Part shown: piece after piece, positions 17,704 through 26,185 of the stretch
Position numbering within the stretch: position 1 is the stretch's first letter
Layout: each line of letters opens with the position of its first letter
From: Nocardioidaceae bacterium
Lineage (GTDB): Bacteria; Actinomycetota; Actinomycetes; Propionibacteriales; Nocardioidaceae
NCBI GenBank assembly: GCA_018672315.1
Contig: CP076053.1
Location: 2,467,827 to 2,531,826 of the forward strand
Length of the DNA stretch: 64,000 nucleotides
Reading direction: 5' to 3'
The notes under the pieces: model-generated
The model's database searches: none
Told to the model about the DNA's origin: nothing
The model's input: only the letters and a program-made list of their open reading frames with translations
Position numbers and translations under genes: made by a program

Positions 17704-20264
17704 GCCCTGCTGCGGGCGTCGACCTGACCGACTGGCCCGGAGCGGGCTGGAGCGACGCGTACGACCCCGACGAGGTCGTCGACCGCTTCACCACCTATGT
17801 CGAGGACCGGGGCCTCAGCCTCTACCCGGCCCAGGAGGAGGCGCTGCTCGAGCTGGTCACCGGCGCCAACGTGGTGCTGGCGACGCCGACCGGGTCCGGC
17901 AAGTCGCTGGTCGCCCTCGCGGCCCACACGGTCGCGCTGGCGCAGGGGAGGCGTACGTACTACACGGCCCCGATCAAGGCGCTGGTCAGCGAGAAGTTCT
18001 TCGACCTGTGCGAGCGGCTCGGGGCCGACAACGTCGGGATGCTCACCGGCGACGCCGCGGTCAATGCCGGCGCACCCGTGATCTGCTGCACCGCGGAGAT
18101 CCTCGCGCAGCAGGCGCTGCGCGAGGGCCCCGCCGCCGACATCGGCCAGGTCGTGATGGACGAGTTCCACTTCTACGGCGACCGTGACCGCGGGTGGGCC
18201 TGGCAGGTGCCGCTGCTGGAGCTCCCGCAGGCGCAGTTCCTGCTGATGAGCGGCACGCTCGGTGACACCGAGCGCATCCGCGAGGACCTCACCGCGCGCA
18301 CCGGACGCGACACGGCGCTGGTCGAGCACGCCGAGCGACCGGTGCCCCTGACGTTCGGCTGGTCGACCGACCCGATGCACGCGGCGATCGAGGAGCTCCT
18401 GGAGACCAACCAGGCCCCGGTCTACGTCGTGCACTTCACGCAGGCGGCCGCGCAGGAGCGCGCGCAGGCCCTGACCTCGGCCGGCGTCGCCTCACGCGCC
18501 GAGCGCGACGCGATCGCCGAGGCGATCGGCGCCTTCCGCTTCGGGCCCGGCTTCGGCAAGACGCTGTCCCGGGTGGTGCGCATGGGGATCGGCATCCACC
18601 ACGCCGGCATGCTGCCGCGCTACCGCCGGCTGGTGGAGATGCTGGCCCAGGCCGGCCTGCTGAAGGTCATCTGCGGCACCGACACCCTCGGGGTGGGCAT
18701 CAACGTGCCGATCCGCACCGTGGTGCTGACGAGCCTGGTGAAGTACGACGGCCGACGGCAGCGGCTGCTCACCGCGCGGGAGTTCCACCAGATCGCGGGG
18801 CGAGCGGGACGGGCGGGCTTCGACACCGCCGGGTCGGTCGTGGTGCAGGCACCGGACCACGAGGTAGAGAACGCCCGGCTGGTCGCCAAGGCCGGCGACG
18901 ACCCCAAGAAGCTCAAGCGGGTGCAGCGCAAGAAACCCCCCGAGGGCGAGACGACCTACACCGAGGCCGCGTACGACAAGCTCGTCGAGGCCGCGCCCGA
19001 GCAGCTGTCGCCGCGCATGAAGGTCACCCACGCGATGGTGCTGAACGTGCTGGCACGTGAGGAGGACCCGCTGCCGGTCTTTCAGCGGCTGCTGCGGGAG
19101 AACCACGAGACCGGACGGCGCCAGGTGCAGCTGGTGCGGCGGGCCGTGGCGATCTACCGCTCGCTGCTGGCCGGGGGTGTGGTGCACCAGCTCGAGGAGC
19201 AGGCCGCCGACGGGTCGCGGACGCGGGTGGACACGGACCTGCAGCACGGGTTCGCGCTGAACCAGCCGCTCTCGACGTACGCGCTGGCGACCTTCGAGGC
19301 GCTGGACCCCGAGGCCGAGACGTACACGCTCGACGTGCTCAGCGTCGTCGAGTCCACCCTCGACGACCCCCGCCAGGTGCTGCTCGCTCAGCAGCACCGG
19401 GCGAAGGGCGAGGCCGTGGCGGAGATGAAGGCCGAGGGCATCGAGTACGAGGAGCGCATGGAGCTGCTCGAGGAGGTGACCTACCCGAAGCCCCTCGAGG
19501 AGCTGCTGACCGCGACCTTCGAGGTGTACGCGCAGGCGCACCCGTGGCTGTGGGAGACACCGGTCTCGCCGAAGACGGTGGCCCGCGACATGTACGAGCG
19601 TCGGCTCACCTTCGCCGAGTACGTCTCCTTCTACGGCCTTGCCCGGTCTGAGGGTCTGCTGCTGCGCTACCTCTCCGACGCCTGGCGGACCGTGCGCCAG
19701 ACGGTGCCCGACGCGGTGCGTACGCCGGAGATGGACGACATCCGCGACTGGCTCGAGGCCGTCGTGCGCCAGACCGACTCGAGTCTCATCGACGAGTGGG
19801 AGGCGATGGTCGCGGGCGCCGACTCCGGCTCGGTGGCGGCCGCGGAGCCGGTGCGTCCCGACACCCCGCGGACGCTGTCGAGCGACACCCGCGGCTTCCG
19901 GGTGCTGGTGCGCAACGCGCTGTGGCGGCGCCTGGAGCTGCTCGCGCGCGGCCGTGCGCAGGACGTCGCGGCGCTGGAGGAGCTCGACGGGTCGGTCTGG
20001 GACCGCGTCGAGGACTACTTCGCCGAGCACGACGAGGTGCTGACGGCAGGGGACGCGCGGGGGCCGCGGATGTTCCAGGTGGACGAGAGGCCCGACCGGC
20101 TGGACCTCCCGTCGACGACGGGGGAGCGGGTGTGGCGCGTGCAGCAGGTCGTGGCCGATCCGGAGGGCAACCACGACTGGCGCATCCTCGCGGTGGTCGA
20201 CCTCGACGCCTCGGACGCCGAGGGCGACCTGGTGATGCAGGTCGAGGGGCTCGTACGCCTCTAG
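17700..20264 (+). CDS. Ski2-like DEAD/DEAH helicase with DUF3516
   Basis: An 854-residue superfamily 2 helicase. Motifs in order: Walker A ATPTGSGKS, motif II MDEFHFYGD, motif III LMSGTLG, motif V GTDTLGVGINVP and motif VI QIAGRAGRAGFD. The C-terminal half is the DUF3516 region found with actinobacterial Ski2-like helicases. It probably unwinds RNA or structured nucleic acid; the biological role is unproven. GTG 17700 overlaps the ACT gene stop. Its TAG shares CTAG with the stop of a convergent small gene. Confidence 0.88.
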   Translation: MSPAAGVDLTDWPGAGWSDAYDPDEVVDRFTTYVEDRGLSLYPAQEEALLELVTGANVVLATPTGSGKSLVALAAHTVALAQGRRTYYTAPIKALVSEKFFDLCERLGADNVGMLTGDAAVNAGAPVICCTAEILAQQALREGPAADIGQVVMDEFHFYGDRDRGWAWQVPLLELPQAQFLLMSGTLGDTERIREDLTARTGRDTALVEHAERPVPLTFGWSTDPMHAAIEELLETNQAPVYVVHFTQAAAQERAQALTSAGVASRAERDAIAEAIGAFRFGPGFGKTLSRVVRMGIGIHHAGMLPRYRRLVEMLAQAGLLKVICGTDTLGVGINVPIRTVVLTSLVKYDGRRQRLLTAREFHQIAGRAGRAGFDTAGSVVVQAPDHEVENARLVAKAGDDPKKLKRVQRKKPPEGETTYTEAAYDKLVEAAPEQLSPRMKVTHAMVLNVLAREEDPLPVFQRLLRENHETGRRQVQLVRRAVAIYRSLLAGGVVHQLEEQAADGSRTRVDTDLQHGFALNQPLSTYALATFEALDPEAETYTLDVLSVVESTLDDPRQVLLAQQHRAKGEAVAEMKAEGIEYEERMELLEEVTYPKPLEELLTATFEVYAQAHPWLWETPVSPKTVARDMYERRLTFAEYVSFYGLARSEGLLLRYLSDAWRTVRQTVPDAVRTPEMDDIRDWLEAVVRQTDSSLIDEWEAMVAGADSGSVAAAEPVRPDTPRTLSSDTRGFRVLVRNALWRRLELLARGRAQDVAALEELDGSVWDRVEDYFAEHDEVLTAGDARGPRMFQVDERPDRLDLPSTTGERVWRVQQVVADPEGNHDWRILAVVDLDASDAEGDLVMQVEGLVRL

Positions 20265-20531
20265 GCGCTGCGCGGTTCCAGCTCGAGGAAGTCCGCCAGC
20301 CAGAGGCGCACCTCTCGCACGGCGCGATCGTCGGCCCGACCGAGGGGGTGGCGCAGTCTGCGGCGGCTGACCGTCCATCGTTCACTCGCGGCTCTGGCGC
20401 TCGCAGTAGTCGAGGTCGTCGGCGCTGGTGCGCGCGATCGAGGCGCGCATCGCCTCGAAACGCAGTTGGGGGTCCCCGGCGTCGGCCGGGGGCGACAGGT
20501 ACGCACCGAGGCTGATGGTGGTCGCCGTCAC
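20261..20531 (-). pseudogene. Small gene, apparently frameshifted (about 86 aa if repaired)
   Basis: Reading leftward from GTG 20531, 49 codons (SLGAYLSPPADAGDPQL ... DYCERQSRE) end at TGA 20382-20384. The next frame continues with equally protein-like sequence (TVSRRRLRHPLGRADD ... LWLADFLELEPRSA) and ends at TAG 20261-20263, which shares CTAG with the helicase stop, but it has no nearby start codon. An imperfect 7-bp tandem copy (CCGTCCA/TCGTTCA, 20371-20384) sits at the junction and could have caused the shift. A CAGACT box 6 nt before GTG supports the start. The family is not recognised. It could instead be a real 49-residue protein. Confidence 0.45.
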
Positions 20532-20620
20532 ACCAGAAGTCTGATGCCGTCCTGGGGGAGGTCCGCGAGCCGAGATGACTAGGTCGTGCGATAGGCGGGC
20601 AAGAGGACGTAAAGGCTTGC

Positions 20621-20626
20621 TAACGT
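20621..20626 (+). promoter_or_regulatory. Possible -10 box of the GAF gene (TAACGT)
   Basis: TAACGT lies about 63 nt before ATG 20689, implying a leader of roughly 55 nt. Unlike most genes here, this one has a strong Shine-Dalgarno (GGGAGG, 20677-20682). Confidence 0.4.
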
Positions 20627-20688
20627 CGATGGTCGGCTTCGGACAGGTGGCCGCAACCGGCTGGACGCCGGCTCGAGGGAGGTTCAGG

Positions 20689-21213
20689 ATGACGGTCGCC
20701 ACCGGAGGCGATGCACGGGACGAGGAGACGCGGGACCCGGCCACGGCCGCGCGGGAGGCGCTCGAGAACTGGGCCGACTTCGACCTGCCGGCCCTGGTCG
20801 ATGTGGCGCGGCAGTACATCGGCGTGCCGATGGCGGCCATCACCGTCCTCGAGGGCCACCAGTTCCACTTCGCGCTCACATCGGGAACCGACCCCTTCTG
20901 CACCGACGAGGGCGACGCCATGTGCAAGCACTCGATGGGGGTCCCCGGGATCTTCCAGGTCCGCGACACGCTCGCCGACGAGCGCATGGCCGAGCTGCCG
21001 TACGTCGACGGGCGCCGCGCGAGCCTGCGCTTCTACGCCTCGGCGCCCATCTACGCCGCCGGCGGAGAGATGGTCGGCAGGTTCTGCCTCTTCGACACCG
21101 AGGTACGCACCCTGGACCCGGACGACGAGCTCCTCCTCGCGAAGCTGGCGCACACGGCGAGCCGGGCGATCCAGCGCGGGATCGAGGCGAAGCCACGAGG
21201 CGTACGCGCCTGA
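20689..21213 (+). CDS. GAF-domain protein
   Basis: A 174-residue single GAF domain: IGVPMAAITVLEGHQFHFAL, DAMCKHSM, RFYASAPIYAAGGEMVGRFCLFD and LAKLAHTASRAI. GAF folds bind small ligands or chromophores and often feed signalling proteins; no output domain is present, so it may be a stand-alone sensor. The start is fixed by GGGAGG six nt upstream; an in-frame ATG at 20629 has no Shine-Dalgarno. It is followed by a palindromic repeat array and is convergent with xth. Confidence 0.8.
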   Translation: MTVATGGDARDEETRDPATAAREALENWADFDLPALVDVARQYIGVPMAAITVLEGHQFHFALTSGTDPFCTDEGDAMCKHSMGVPGIFQVRDTLADERMAELPYVDGRRASLRFYASAPIYAAGGEMVGRFCLFDTEVRTLDPDDELLLAKLAHTASRAIQRGIEAKPRGVRA

Positions 21214-21217
21214 CCCC

Positions 21218-21303
21218 CGAGAGGTCACTTCTCGCAGCACCGCCGAGGGGTCACTTCTCGCGAGAGGTCACTTCTCGCAGCACCGCCGAGAGGTCACTTC
21301 TCG
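21218..21303. repeat. Tandem 43-bp unit with paired palindromes
   Basis: The imperfect palindrome CGAGAGGTCACTTCTCG occurs four times: 21218-21234, 21244-21260 (one change), 21261-21277 and 21287-21303. Copies 1/2 and 3/4 are each separated by CAGCACCGC, so the array is a direct 43-bp duplication (21218-21260 and 21261-21303) with one mismatch. It sits between convergent genes and could form alternative hairpins or end transcription both ways. Confidence 0.9.
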
Positions 21304-21362
21304 CGGGGACGCAGGCCTCGGGGCACGGACCGACAACCGACCGCTCGCGGCAGGGCCGGAGG

Positions 21363-22169
21363 TCAGTCGGTGATGTCGACGACGACCGGTGCGTGGTCGG
21401 ACGCACCCTTCCCGTGCCCGTCCTCGCCGCCTCGCTCCTCGGTGTCGATGAAGGCGCCGGTGACGCGGTCGGCGAGCCCGCCGCCCCCGAGCACGTAGTC
21501 GATGCGCATGCCACGGTTTCGCTCGAACCGCTGCCGGTAGTAGTCCCAGTAGGTGTAGACGTCCTCGCCCGGGAGGATCGGCCGCACGACGTCGGCGTAG
21601 CCGCCGTGGACGAAGGCCTCGAAGGCCTTGCGCTCCGGCGGCGTCACGTGCGTCGACCGGGCGAACTGGGTGATGTCGAAGACGTCGGAGTCCAGCGGTG
21701 CGATGTTCCAGTCACCGACCAGCGCGGTCGGCCCGGCGGCCGCCCAGCCGGTGGCCTGCTGCTGCAGAGCGCTCAGCCAGTCGATCTTGTAGTGGTAGTG
21801 CTCGTCCCCGGGCTTGCGGCCGTTGGGGACGTACAGCGACCACACGCGTACGCCGCCGCACGTCGCCCCGATGGCGCGTGCCTCCAGAAGGGGCTCCGCG
21901 TCGCCCTTGCCGAAGTGAGGGGCACCTTCGAAGCCGCGCTCGACGTCGTCGAGGCCGACGCGGGAGACGATAGCGACGCCGTTCCACTGGTCGTAGCCGA
22001 ACGCGGCGACCTCGTAGCCGAGCGACTCCAGCCCCATCAGCGGGAACTGCTCCTCCTTGCACTTGGTCTCCTGCAGCGCCAGCACGTCGATCTCGTGACG
22101 CTGCAGCAGCGCTTCGACACGGTCGATGCGGGAGCGGACGGAGTTGACGTTCCAGGTGGCCAGACGCAT
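21363..22169 (-). CDS. xth: Exodeoxyribonuclease III
   Basis: A 268-residue AP endonuclease/3'-5' exonuclease of base-excision repair. The exonuclease-endonuclease-phosphatase motifs are intact: RLATWNVNSVRSR, ALQETK, VGDWNI and the C-terminal ASDHAPVVVDI. It should act on apurinic sites and 3' blocks in DNA. ATG 22169 lies 6 nt after a TAGGTT box (22181-22176). Transcribed toward the palindromic repeat array. Confidence 0.94.
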   Translation of the reverse strand: MRLATWNVNSVRSRIDRVEALLQRHEIDVLALQETKCKEEQFPLMGLESLGYEVAAFGYDQWNGVAIVSRVGLDDVERGFEGAPHFGKGDAEPLLEARAIGATCGGVRVWSLYVPNGRKPGDEHYHYKIDWLSALQQQATGWAAAGPTALVGDWNIAPLDSDVFDITQFARSTHVTPPERKAFEAFVHGGYADVVRPILPGEDVYTYWDYYRQRFERNRGMRIDYVLGGGGLADRVTGAFIDTEERGGEDGHGKGASDHAPVVVDITD

Positions 22170-22175
22170 CCGGCG

Positions 22176-22181
22176 AACCTA
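22176..22181 (-). promoter_or_regulatory. -10 box of xth (TAGGTT), leaderless
   Basis: TAGGTT on the minus strand, 6 nt before the xth ATG. Confidence 0.5.
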
Positions 22182-22211
22182 CCCGCGGCGACCGGTGAGC
22201 CAGGACCGGGC

Positions 22212-23834
22212 TCAGGCCGCGAACTGCCTGACGAGACGCGGCGTGATCTCGGCCGCGAGCGCCGTCGCGACGTCGAGGCGTACGTCGACCACGGCGACCT
22301 GCTCCGGTCCCGCCGCGGTCGCGGCCACCAGGTGGCACAGGCCGACGCGGCGCTGGAAGAACGTCTGGGTGAGCGTCCACCCGATGACACCGTCGCGTTC
22401 GAGCACGCGTGTCGTCGTGCCGAGGATGCCGGTGCGGGAGACCAGGTGGGTCGGCGTCAGCGTGTGACCGAGGTGTTTGTACGACAGCTCCGCCAGGCCG
22501 ACTCCCAGTACCGGGAGCAGGGCGGCGAGCACGAAGAGCGCGGGGGTCAGGTCGGCCAGGACGGTCGCGACGACGAGTGCTGCGGCGGCCGGCACGGCGA
22601 CGAGCTGCGCGCGCACGTGACGGCGACGTCGCGCCGCCGGTCCGTGCTGGGTCAGCTCCGTCGTCAGCGCCTCTCGGGCGTCGAGCATCTGCTCACCGAC
22701 GTCCACGGCGACGGCGCGGGGCACCGAGGGCAGCACCTGGGTCGTCCCACCGGACCCGACACCGGTGGCGAGGGCACTCAGCTGGGCACCGGTCGCGAGG
22801 CGTACGAGCGCGGGCTCGGTCATCTCGAGTCCCCGGATGCGGCGACGCTCGACGGTGACCGACCGGGTGGTGAGCAAACCGGCCTCGACGCGCAGGTTCT
22901 CGGGGTCGCGCGAGACGACGAGGCCGTACCAGCGCACGGCGTACGCCCCGATGGCAGCGAGCACGTAGCCCACGACGACCACCACGAGCACGAACCCGAT
23001 GACGATCAGGAGGCCGAGGCGGTCGACCTGGCCCTGCACCGAGTCGACCACGTCACCCTGGTCGATCGGCAGGTCGTCGAGGAACTGCGCGAAGAAACCG
23101 AAGGCCGCGGCGAGCACCACGAGCTGGCTGACCTGCAGGGGTGCGTACCGCAGCCAGCTCCAGTCCAGGCGCGTGAGCACCTCGCGCCCCGCGGGTCGCG
23201 GTGGCGTCGACGGCTGCGCGTCGGATCCTTCGGGTCGGTCGGCGTCGGCGTACGCGGCCGAGCGGTCGACCCGGGTGAGCAGGAACTCCTGAAGTTCCAG
23301 CGCGTCGGACTTCGCCAGGGAGTCCAGGGTGATGCGCTCGTCGTCGACCCCGGTGCCGATCTTGACGACCGAGAGGCCGAGCGCGCGGTGCCAGATCGTG
23401 GACTCCAGGTCGACGCTGCGGACCCGGTCGAGCGTCACCGAGGTCTGCTTGGTCGAGAGCACGCGGTACTTCTGCTGCAACCGCCCGTCGGCGATGCGCC
23501 ACCGGGTGCCGAGCCAGGGGAGCAGCGAGCCCAGCACGACGAGGATCGCGACGGGCACGATGAAGGCGAGCGTGCCGATGAGACTGCGGCCACCACCGCC
23601 ACTGCCCAGGAACAGCACGACGACGAACGGCAGCGCGAGGTTCGCGAGTGCCCGGGCGGGGGCGACGACGAGCTGCAGCGGCGAGGTGCGCTGCCAGGTC
23701 GCGGCGGAGCCGTCCACGGCGTCGAGCTCGTCCGGCGACTCGGGCTCGTCGGAGGGTGAGGAGCGAGCTTGCGAGCGTCTCGACACCTCCTCCTCACTCG
23801 GTGGCGCGAAAGGATCGTCGTGAGACCCGCTCAC
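22212..23834 (-). CDS. Multi-PH-domain membrane protein (YdbT-like)
   Basis: A 540-residue protein with a charged N-terminal tail and repeated blocks of paired hydrophobic helices followed by a bacterial PH (bPH_2) domain: WRIADGRLQQKYRVLSTKQT, WYGLVVSRDPENLRVEAGLL and LTPTHLVSRTGILG. Each carries the RIRGLE/RVRSVD-type segment of these domains. It resembles B. subtilis YdbT, a membrane protein of unclear role. GTG 23834 overlaps the stop of the upstream one-PH-domain gene (GTGA); such pairs are a recurrent two-gene unit. Confidence 0.82.
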   Translation of the reverse strand: MSGSHDDPFAPPSEEEVSRRSQARSSPSDEPESPDELDAVDGSAATWQRTSPLQLVVAPARALANLALPFVVVLFLGSGGGGRSLIGTLAFIVPVAILVVLGSLLPWLGTRWRIADGRLQQKYRVLSTKQTSVTLDRVRSVDLESTIWHRALGLSVVKIGTGVDDERITLDSLAKSDALELQEFLLTRVDRSAAYADADRPEGSDAQPSTPPRPAGREVLTRLDWSWLRYAPLQVSQLVVLAAAFGFFAQFLDDLPIDQGDVVDSVQGQVDRLGLLIVIGFVLVVVVVGYVLAAIGAYAVRWYGLVVSRDPENLRVEAGLLTTRSVTVERRRIRGLEMTEPALVRLATGAQLSALATGVGSGGTTQVLPSVPRAVAVDVGEQMLDAREALTTELTQHGPAARRRRHVRAQLVAVPAAAALVVATVLADLTPALFVLAALLPVLGVGLAELSYKHLGHTLTPTHLVSRTGILGTTTRVLERDGVIGWTLTQTFFQRRVGLCHLVAATAAGPEQVAVVDVRLDVATALAAEITPRLVRQFAA

Positions 23835-24379
23835 GTCGCGTCGCCCTCGGTGGCCGCCGTGTCGCGGACGAGGTCGGCGACGACCTGCTTGGCGAGGTCC
23901 TCCTCGAGCCCCTGGACGTACGCCGTGCCGTGCCCCGACGCCGTGGTGACGCGCACCGACGCGAGCCCGAAGGCGCGCTCCAGCGCGCCCTGCGAGGTGT
24001 CCACGGTCTGCACCCGACCCAACGGCACGATGCGGGTGTAGCGGCTGAGCCAGCCGGAGCGCGTGTAGAACGCCTCGTGCGTGACCTCCCACCGGTGCAC
24101 CCGGTAGCGGATGACGGGCACGACGGTCACGTAGGCCACCTGGACGATCGCCAGTGCGGTCACGATGAGTGCGACGTACGCCGGCACGTCGTCGATCAGC
24201 CACAGCACCACCGCGACCACGGAGAAGATCACCAGGGCGGGCAGCGCGGCGACGCGCCACATCGTCTTCGCCCGCGGCGAGACGCGCTCGGTGGGCTCGC
24301 GCAGCACCATCTCCGGCGTACGCCCGGACGCGTGGCGCCCCTCGTCAGGCGCCTGCTGCTCGGTCCACGTCTCACTCAC
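23831..24379 (-). CDS. Single PH-domain membrane protein (YdbS-like)
   Basis: A 182-residue protein with two membrane helices (ALPALVIFSVVAVVLWLI and YVALIVTALAIVQVAYV) and one bPH_2 domain (VHRWEVTHEAFYTRSGWLS, PLGRVQTVDTSQGALERAFG). It is the expected YdbS-type partner of the downstream multi-PH protein and probably forms a membrane complex with it. GTG 24379 is chosen; CACGCT 7 nt upstream is a weak -10. Divergent from ychF. Confidence 0.82.
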   Translation of the reverse strand: MSETWTEQQAPDEGRHASGRTPEMVLREPTERVSPRAKTMWRVAALPALVIFSVVAVVLWLIDDVPAYVALIVTALAIVQVAYVTVVPVIRYRVHRWEVTHEAFYTRSGWLSRYTRIVPLGRVQTVDTSQGALERAFGLASVRVTTASGHGTAYVQGLEEDLAKQVVADLVRDTAATEGDAT

Positions 24380-24448
24380 GGGACCGAGCGTGGCACATGC
24401 CACCGACGAGAGCGGCGTACGGATTCTTCCCCGTCCACACCTGAGACC

Positions 24449-24454
24449 TAGACT
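24449..24454 (+). promoter_or_regulatory. -10 box of ychF (TAGACT)
   Basis: TAGACT ends 8 nt before GTG 24463, compatible with a leaderless or nearly leaderless transcript. Confidence 0.45.
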
Positions 24455-24462
24455 CGCCGCCC

Positions 24463-25539
24463 GTGGCACTCACCATCGGCATCGTCGGGCTCCCCAACGC
24501 GGGCAAGTCCACCCTCTTCAACGCGCTCACCAAGAGCGAGGTGCTCGCGGCGAACTACCCGTTCGCCACGATCGAGCCCAATGTCGGCGTCGTGCCGCTG
24601 CCCGACCCGCGCCTGGACGAGCTCGCGAAGATCCACGGCTCGGCGAAGGTGCTGCCGGCGACGGTCGAGTTCGTCGACATCGCCGGCATCGTCGCGGGCG
24701 CCAGCCAAGGGGAGGGGCTGGGCAACAAGTTCCTGTCCCACATCCGCGAGAGCGCCGCGATCTGCCAGGTGACCCGGGTGTTCGAGGACGACGACGTCAC
24801 CCACGTCGACGGACGCGTCGACCCGGCCAGCGACATCTCCACCATCCAGACCGAGATGATCCTCGCCGACCTGCAGACGGTCGAGAAGGCGATCCCGCGG
24901 CTGGAGAAGGAGGCCAAGGGCCGCAAGGAGCTCGTGCCGACCGTCGAGGCCGTCAAGGAGGCCAAGGAGGCCCTGGAGGCGGGCACGCCGGTCAGCGCGA
25001 CGACGATCGACCGCGACCTGATCCGCGAGCTCAGCCTGCTCACCGCGAAGCCCTACATCTACGTCTTCAACTGCGACTCCGACGAGCTCGCCGACGAGGA
25101 CCTCAAGGCCCGGATGCGTGACATCGTCGCGCCGGCCGAGGCGATCTTCCTCGACGCGAAGTTCGAGGCCGAGCTGGTCGAGCTCGGCGACGACGACGAG
25201 GCCCGCGAGATGCTGGAGATGGCCGGTGTCGACGAGCCCGGACTCGACGTGCTCGCCCGGGTCGGCTTCGACACCCTCGGGCTGCAGACCTACCTCACCG
25301 CGGGTCCGAAGGAGTCCCGCGCCTGGACGGTCAAGAAGGGCGCCACCGCCCCCGAAGCGGCCGGCGTCATCCACACCGACTTCCAGAAGGGCTTCATCAA
25401 GGCCGAGATCGTCTCCTACGACGACCTCGTCGCCGCGGGCTCCATGGCGAAGGCCAAGGAGGCCGGCAAGGTGCGCATGGAGGGCAAGGACTACGTGATG
25501 GCCGACGGTGACGTGGTGGAGTTCCGCTTCAACGTGTGA
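24463..25539 (+). CDS. ychF: Redox-regulated ATPase YchF
   Basis: A 358-residue OBG-family P-loop protein: Walker A GLPNAGKST, ANYPFATIEPNVG, switch DIAGIVAGAS and GEGLGNKFL, a helical domain, and a C-terminal TGS domain (FIKAEIVSYDDLV, KDYVMADGDVVEFRFNV). YchF prefers ATP, binds ribosomes and is linked to translation control and stress. The gene is full length, but its last 19 bases (25521-25539) are one arm of a direct repeat whose other copy is at 32135. The 3' end is therefore the apparent integration target of the following island, which leaves the protein intact. Confidence 0.95.
   Translation: MALTIGIVGLPNAGKSTLFNALTKSEVLAANYPFATIEPNVGVVPLPDPRLDELAKIHGSAKVLPATVEFVDIAGIVAGASQGEGLGNKFLSHIRESAAICQVTRVFEDDDVTHVDGRVDPASDISTIQTEMILADLQTVEKAIPRLEKEAKGRKELVPTVEAVKEAKEALEAGTPVSATTIDRDLIRELSLLTAKPYIYVFNCDSDELADEDLKARMRDIVAPAEAIFLDAKFEAELVELGDDDEAREMLEMAGVDEPGLDVLARVGFDTLGLQTYLTAGPKESRAWTVKKGATAPEAAGVIHTDFQKGFIKAEIVSYDDLVAAGSMAKAKEAGKVRMEGKDYVMADGDVVEFRFNV
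25521..25539 (+). repeat. attL core (3' end of ychF)
   Basis: GTTCCGCTTCAACGTGTGA, the last codons of ychF, is repeated as GTTCCGCTTCAACGTCTGA at 32135-32153. The one difference is a synonymous Val codon when read in the ychF frame. Confidence 0.75.
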
Positions 25540-25560
25540 ATCGGCGCGTTTGCGCAGGTC

Positions 25561-25579
25561 AGAGGGGGGTGCCCCCTCT
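25561..25579. terminator. Stem-loop downstream of ychF
   Basis: AGAGGGGG and CCCCCTCT form a perfect 8-bp stem with a GTG loop, 22 nt after the ychF stop. No T tract follows; the stem alone suggests a terminator of the high-GC type. Confidence 0.5.
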
Positions 25580-25580
25580 G

Positions 25581-25599
25581 AGTCCGCACAGAGTCCGCA
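25581..25599 (+). repeat. Left arm-type boxes, 2 x AGTCCGCA at 11-bp spacing
   Basis: AGTCCGCA at 25581-25588 and 25592-25599. The same box family occurs in three 11-bp steps at 31988-32017, inside the other end of the island. Confidence 0.6.
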
Positions 25600-25746
25600 A
25601 TAAATTCAGCGAGTTGGGCTCGATGGGGACGTTCGGAGGCCAACTTCTTGACCTTGGTGCTGCCAGTTGACCCGCTCGTTGACGTGGCCCTTTGGTGGCG
25701 GTGTAAGCCAGCACAATGCGACCCCCGTGCAGTGGCTGGGCGCCCG

Positions 25747-26030
25747 ATGCGGACCGCGCGCGTGGTCGAGATCCCGGCGAACCGCAAGGCCGAGGACTTC
25801 GAGTCCTGGGCGAAGGGTCGCGTGAAGAACGGCCCTGCGTCGCTCCATCCCGTCGAGCAGATCGCGGCATGGCTGAACCACCTGCCCGACGAGGAGGTGC
25901 TCGAGCGGATGTCCCGGCTGAAGCCGACCCACACCTACAACCCTGACATCGTGCGCGCAACTTCGAGATTCTGGAGGGCATGCGCGACGAGGCCGTGGCG
26001 TTCGGAGCGGACGACGGAGTACGCGACTGA
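25747..26030 (+). pseudogene. Island hypothetical gene with frameshift
   Basis: From ATG 25747 the frame encodes VVEIPANRKAEDFESWAKG ... EEVLERMSRLKPTHTYNPD, then loses sense at about 25955. The neighbouring frame resumes with NFEILEGMRDEAVAFGADDG and a stop at 26028-26030. A single missing base in CGCGCAACTTC restores one protein of about 95 residues. The family is not recognised. It lies just inside the left end of the island. A sequencing error is possible, but similar lesions cluster only in this island. Confidence 0.55.
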
Positions 26031-26185
26031 GCGGCGGAGCAGCTGCGGTCTTCCGGCCTCGTGCACCTCTCACTCGATCAGCTCCTCGGGGTCCGGCGCG
26101 GGCGACGCGGCGAGAGCGGCCGCGTGCGAATCTCTATCTTGGCTGCCATGCAGCGCGCGATCGATTCGAGAACGGAGGGTCCGCG

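Noticed and set aside
21218-21303. CRISPR array
   Set aside because: Only four short palindromic copies with 0 or 9-nt spacers, the spacers identical, and no cas genes nearby.
25540-25746. Integrase remnant at the left end of the island
   Set aside because: Minus-strand frames contain a few protein-like words but no tyrosine-recombinase R-H-R-Y motifs or serine-recombinase core.
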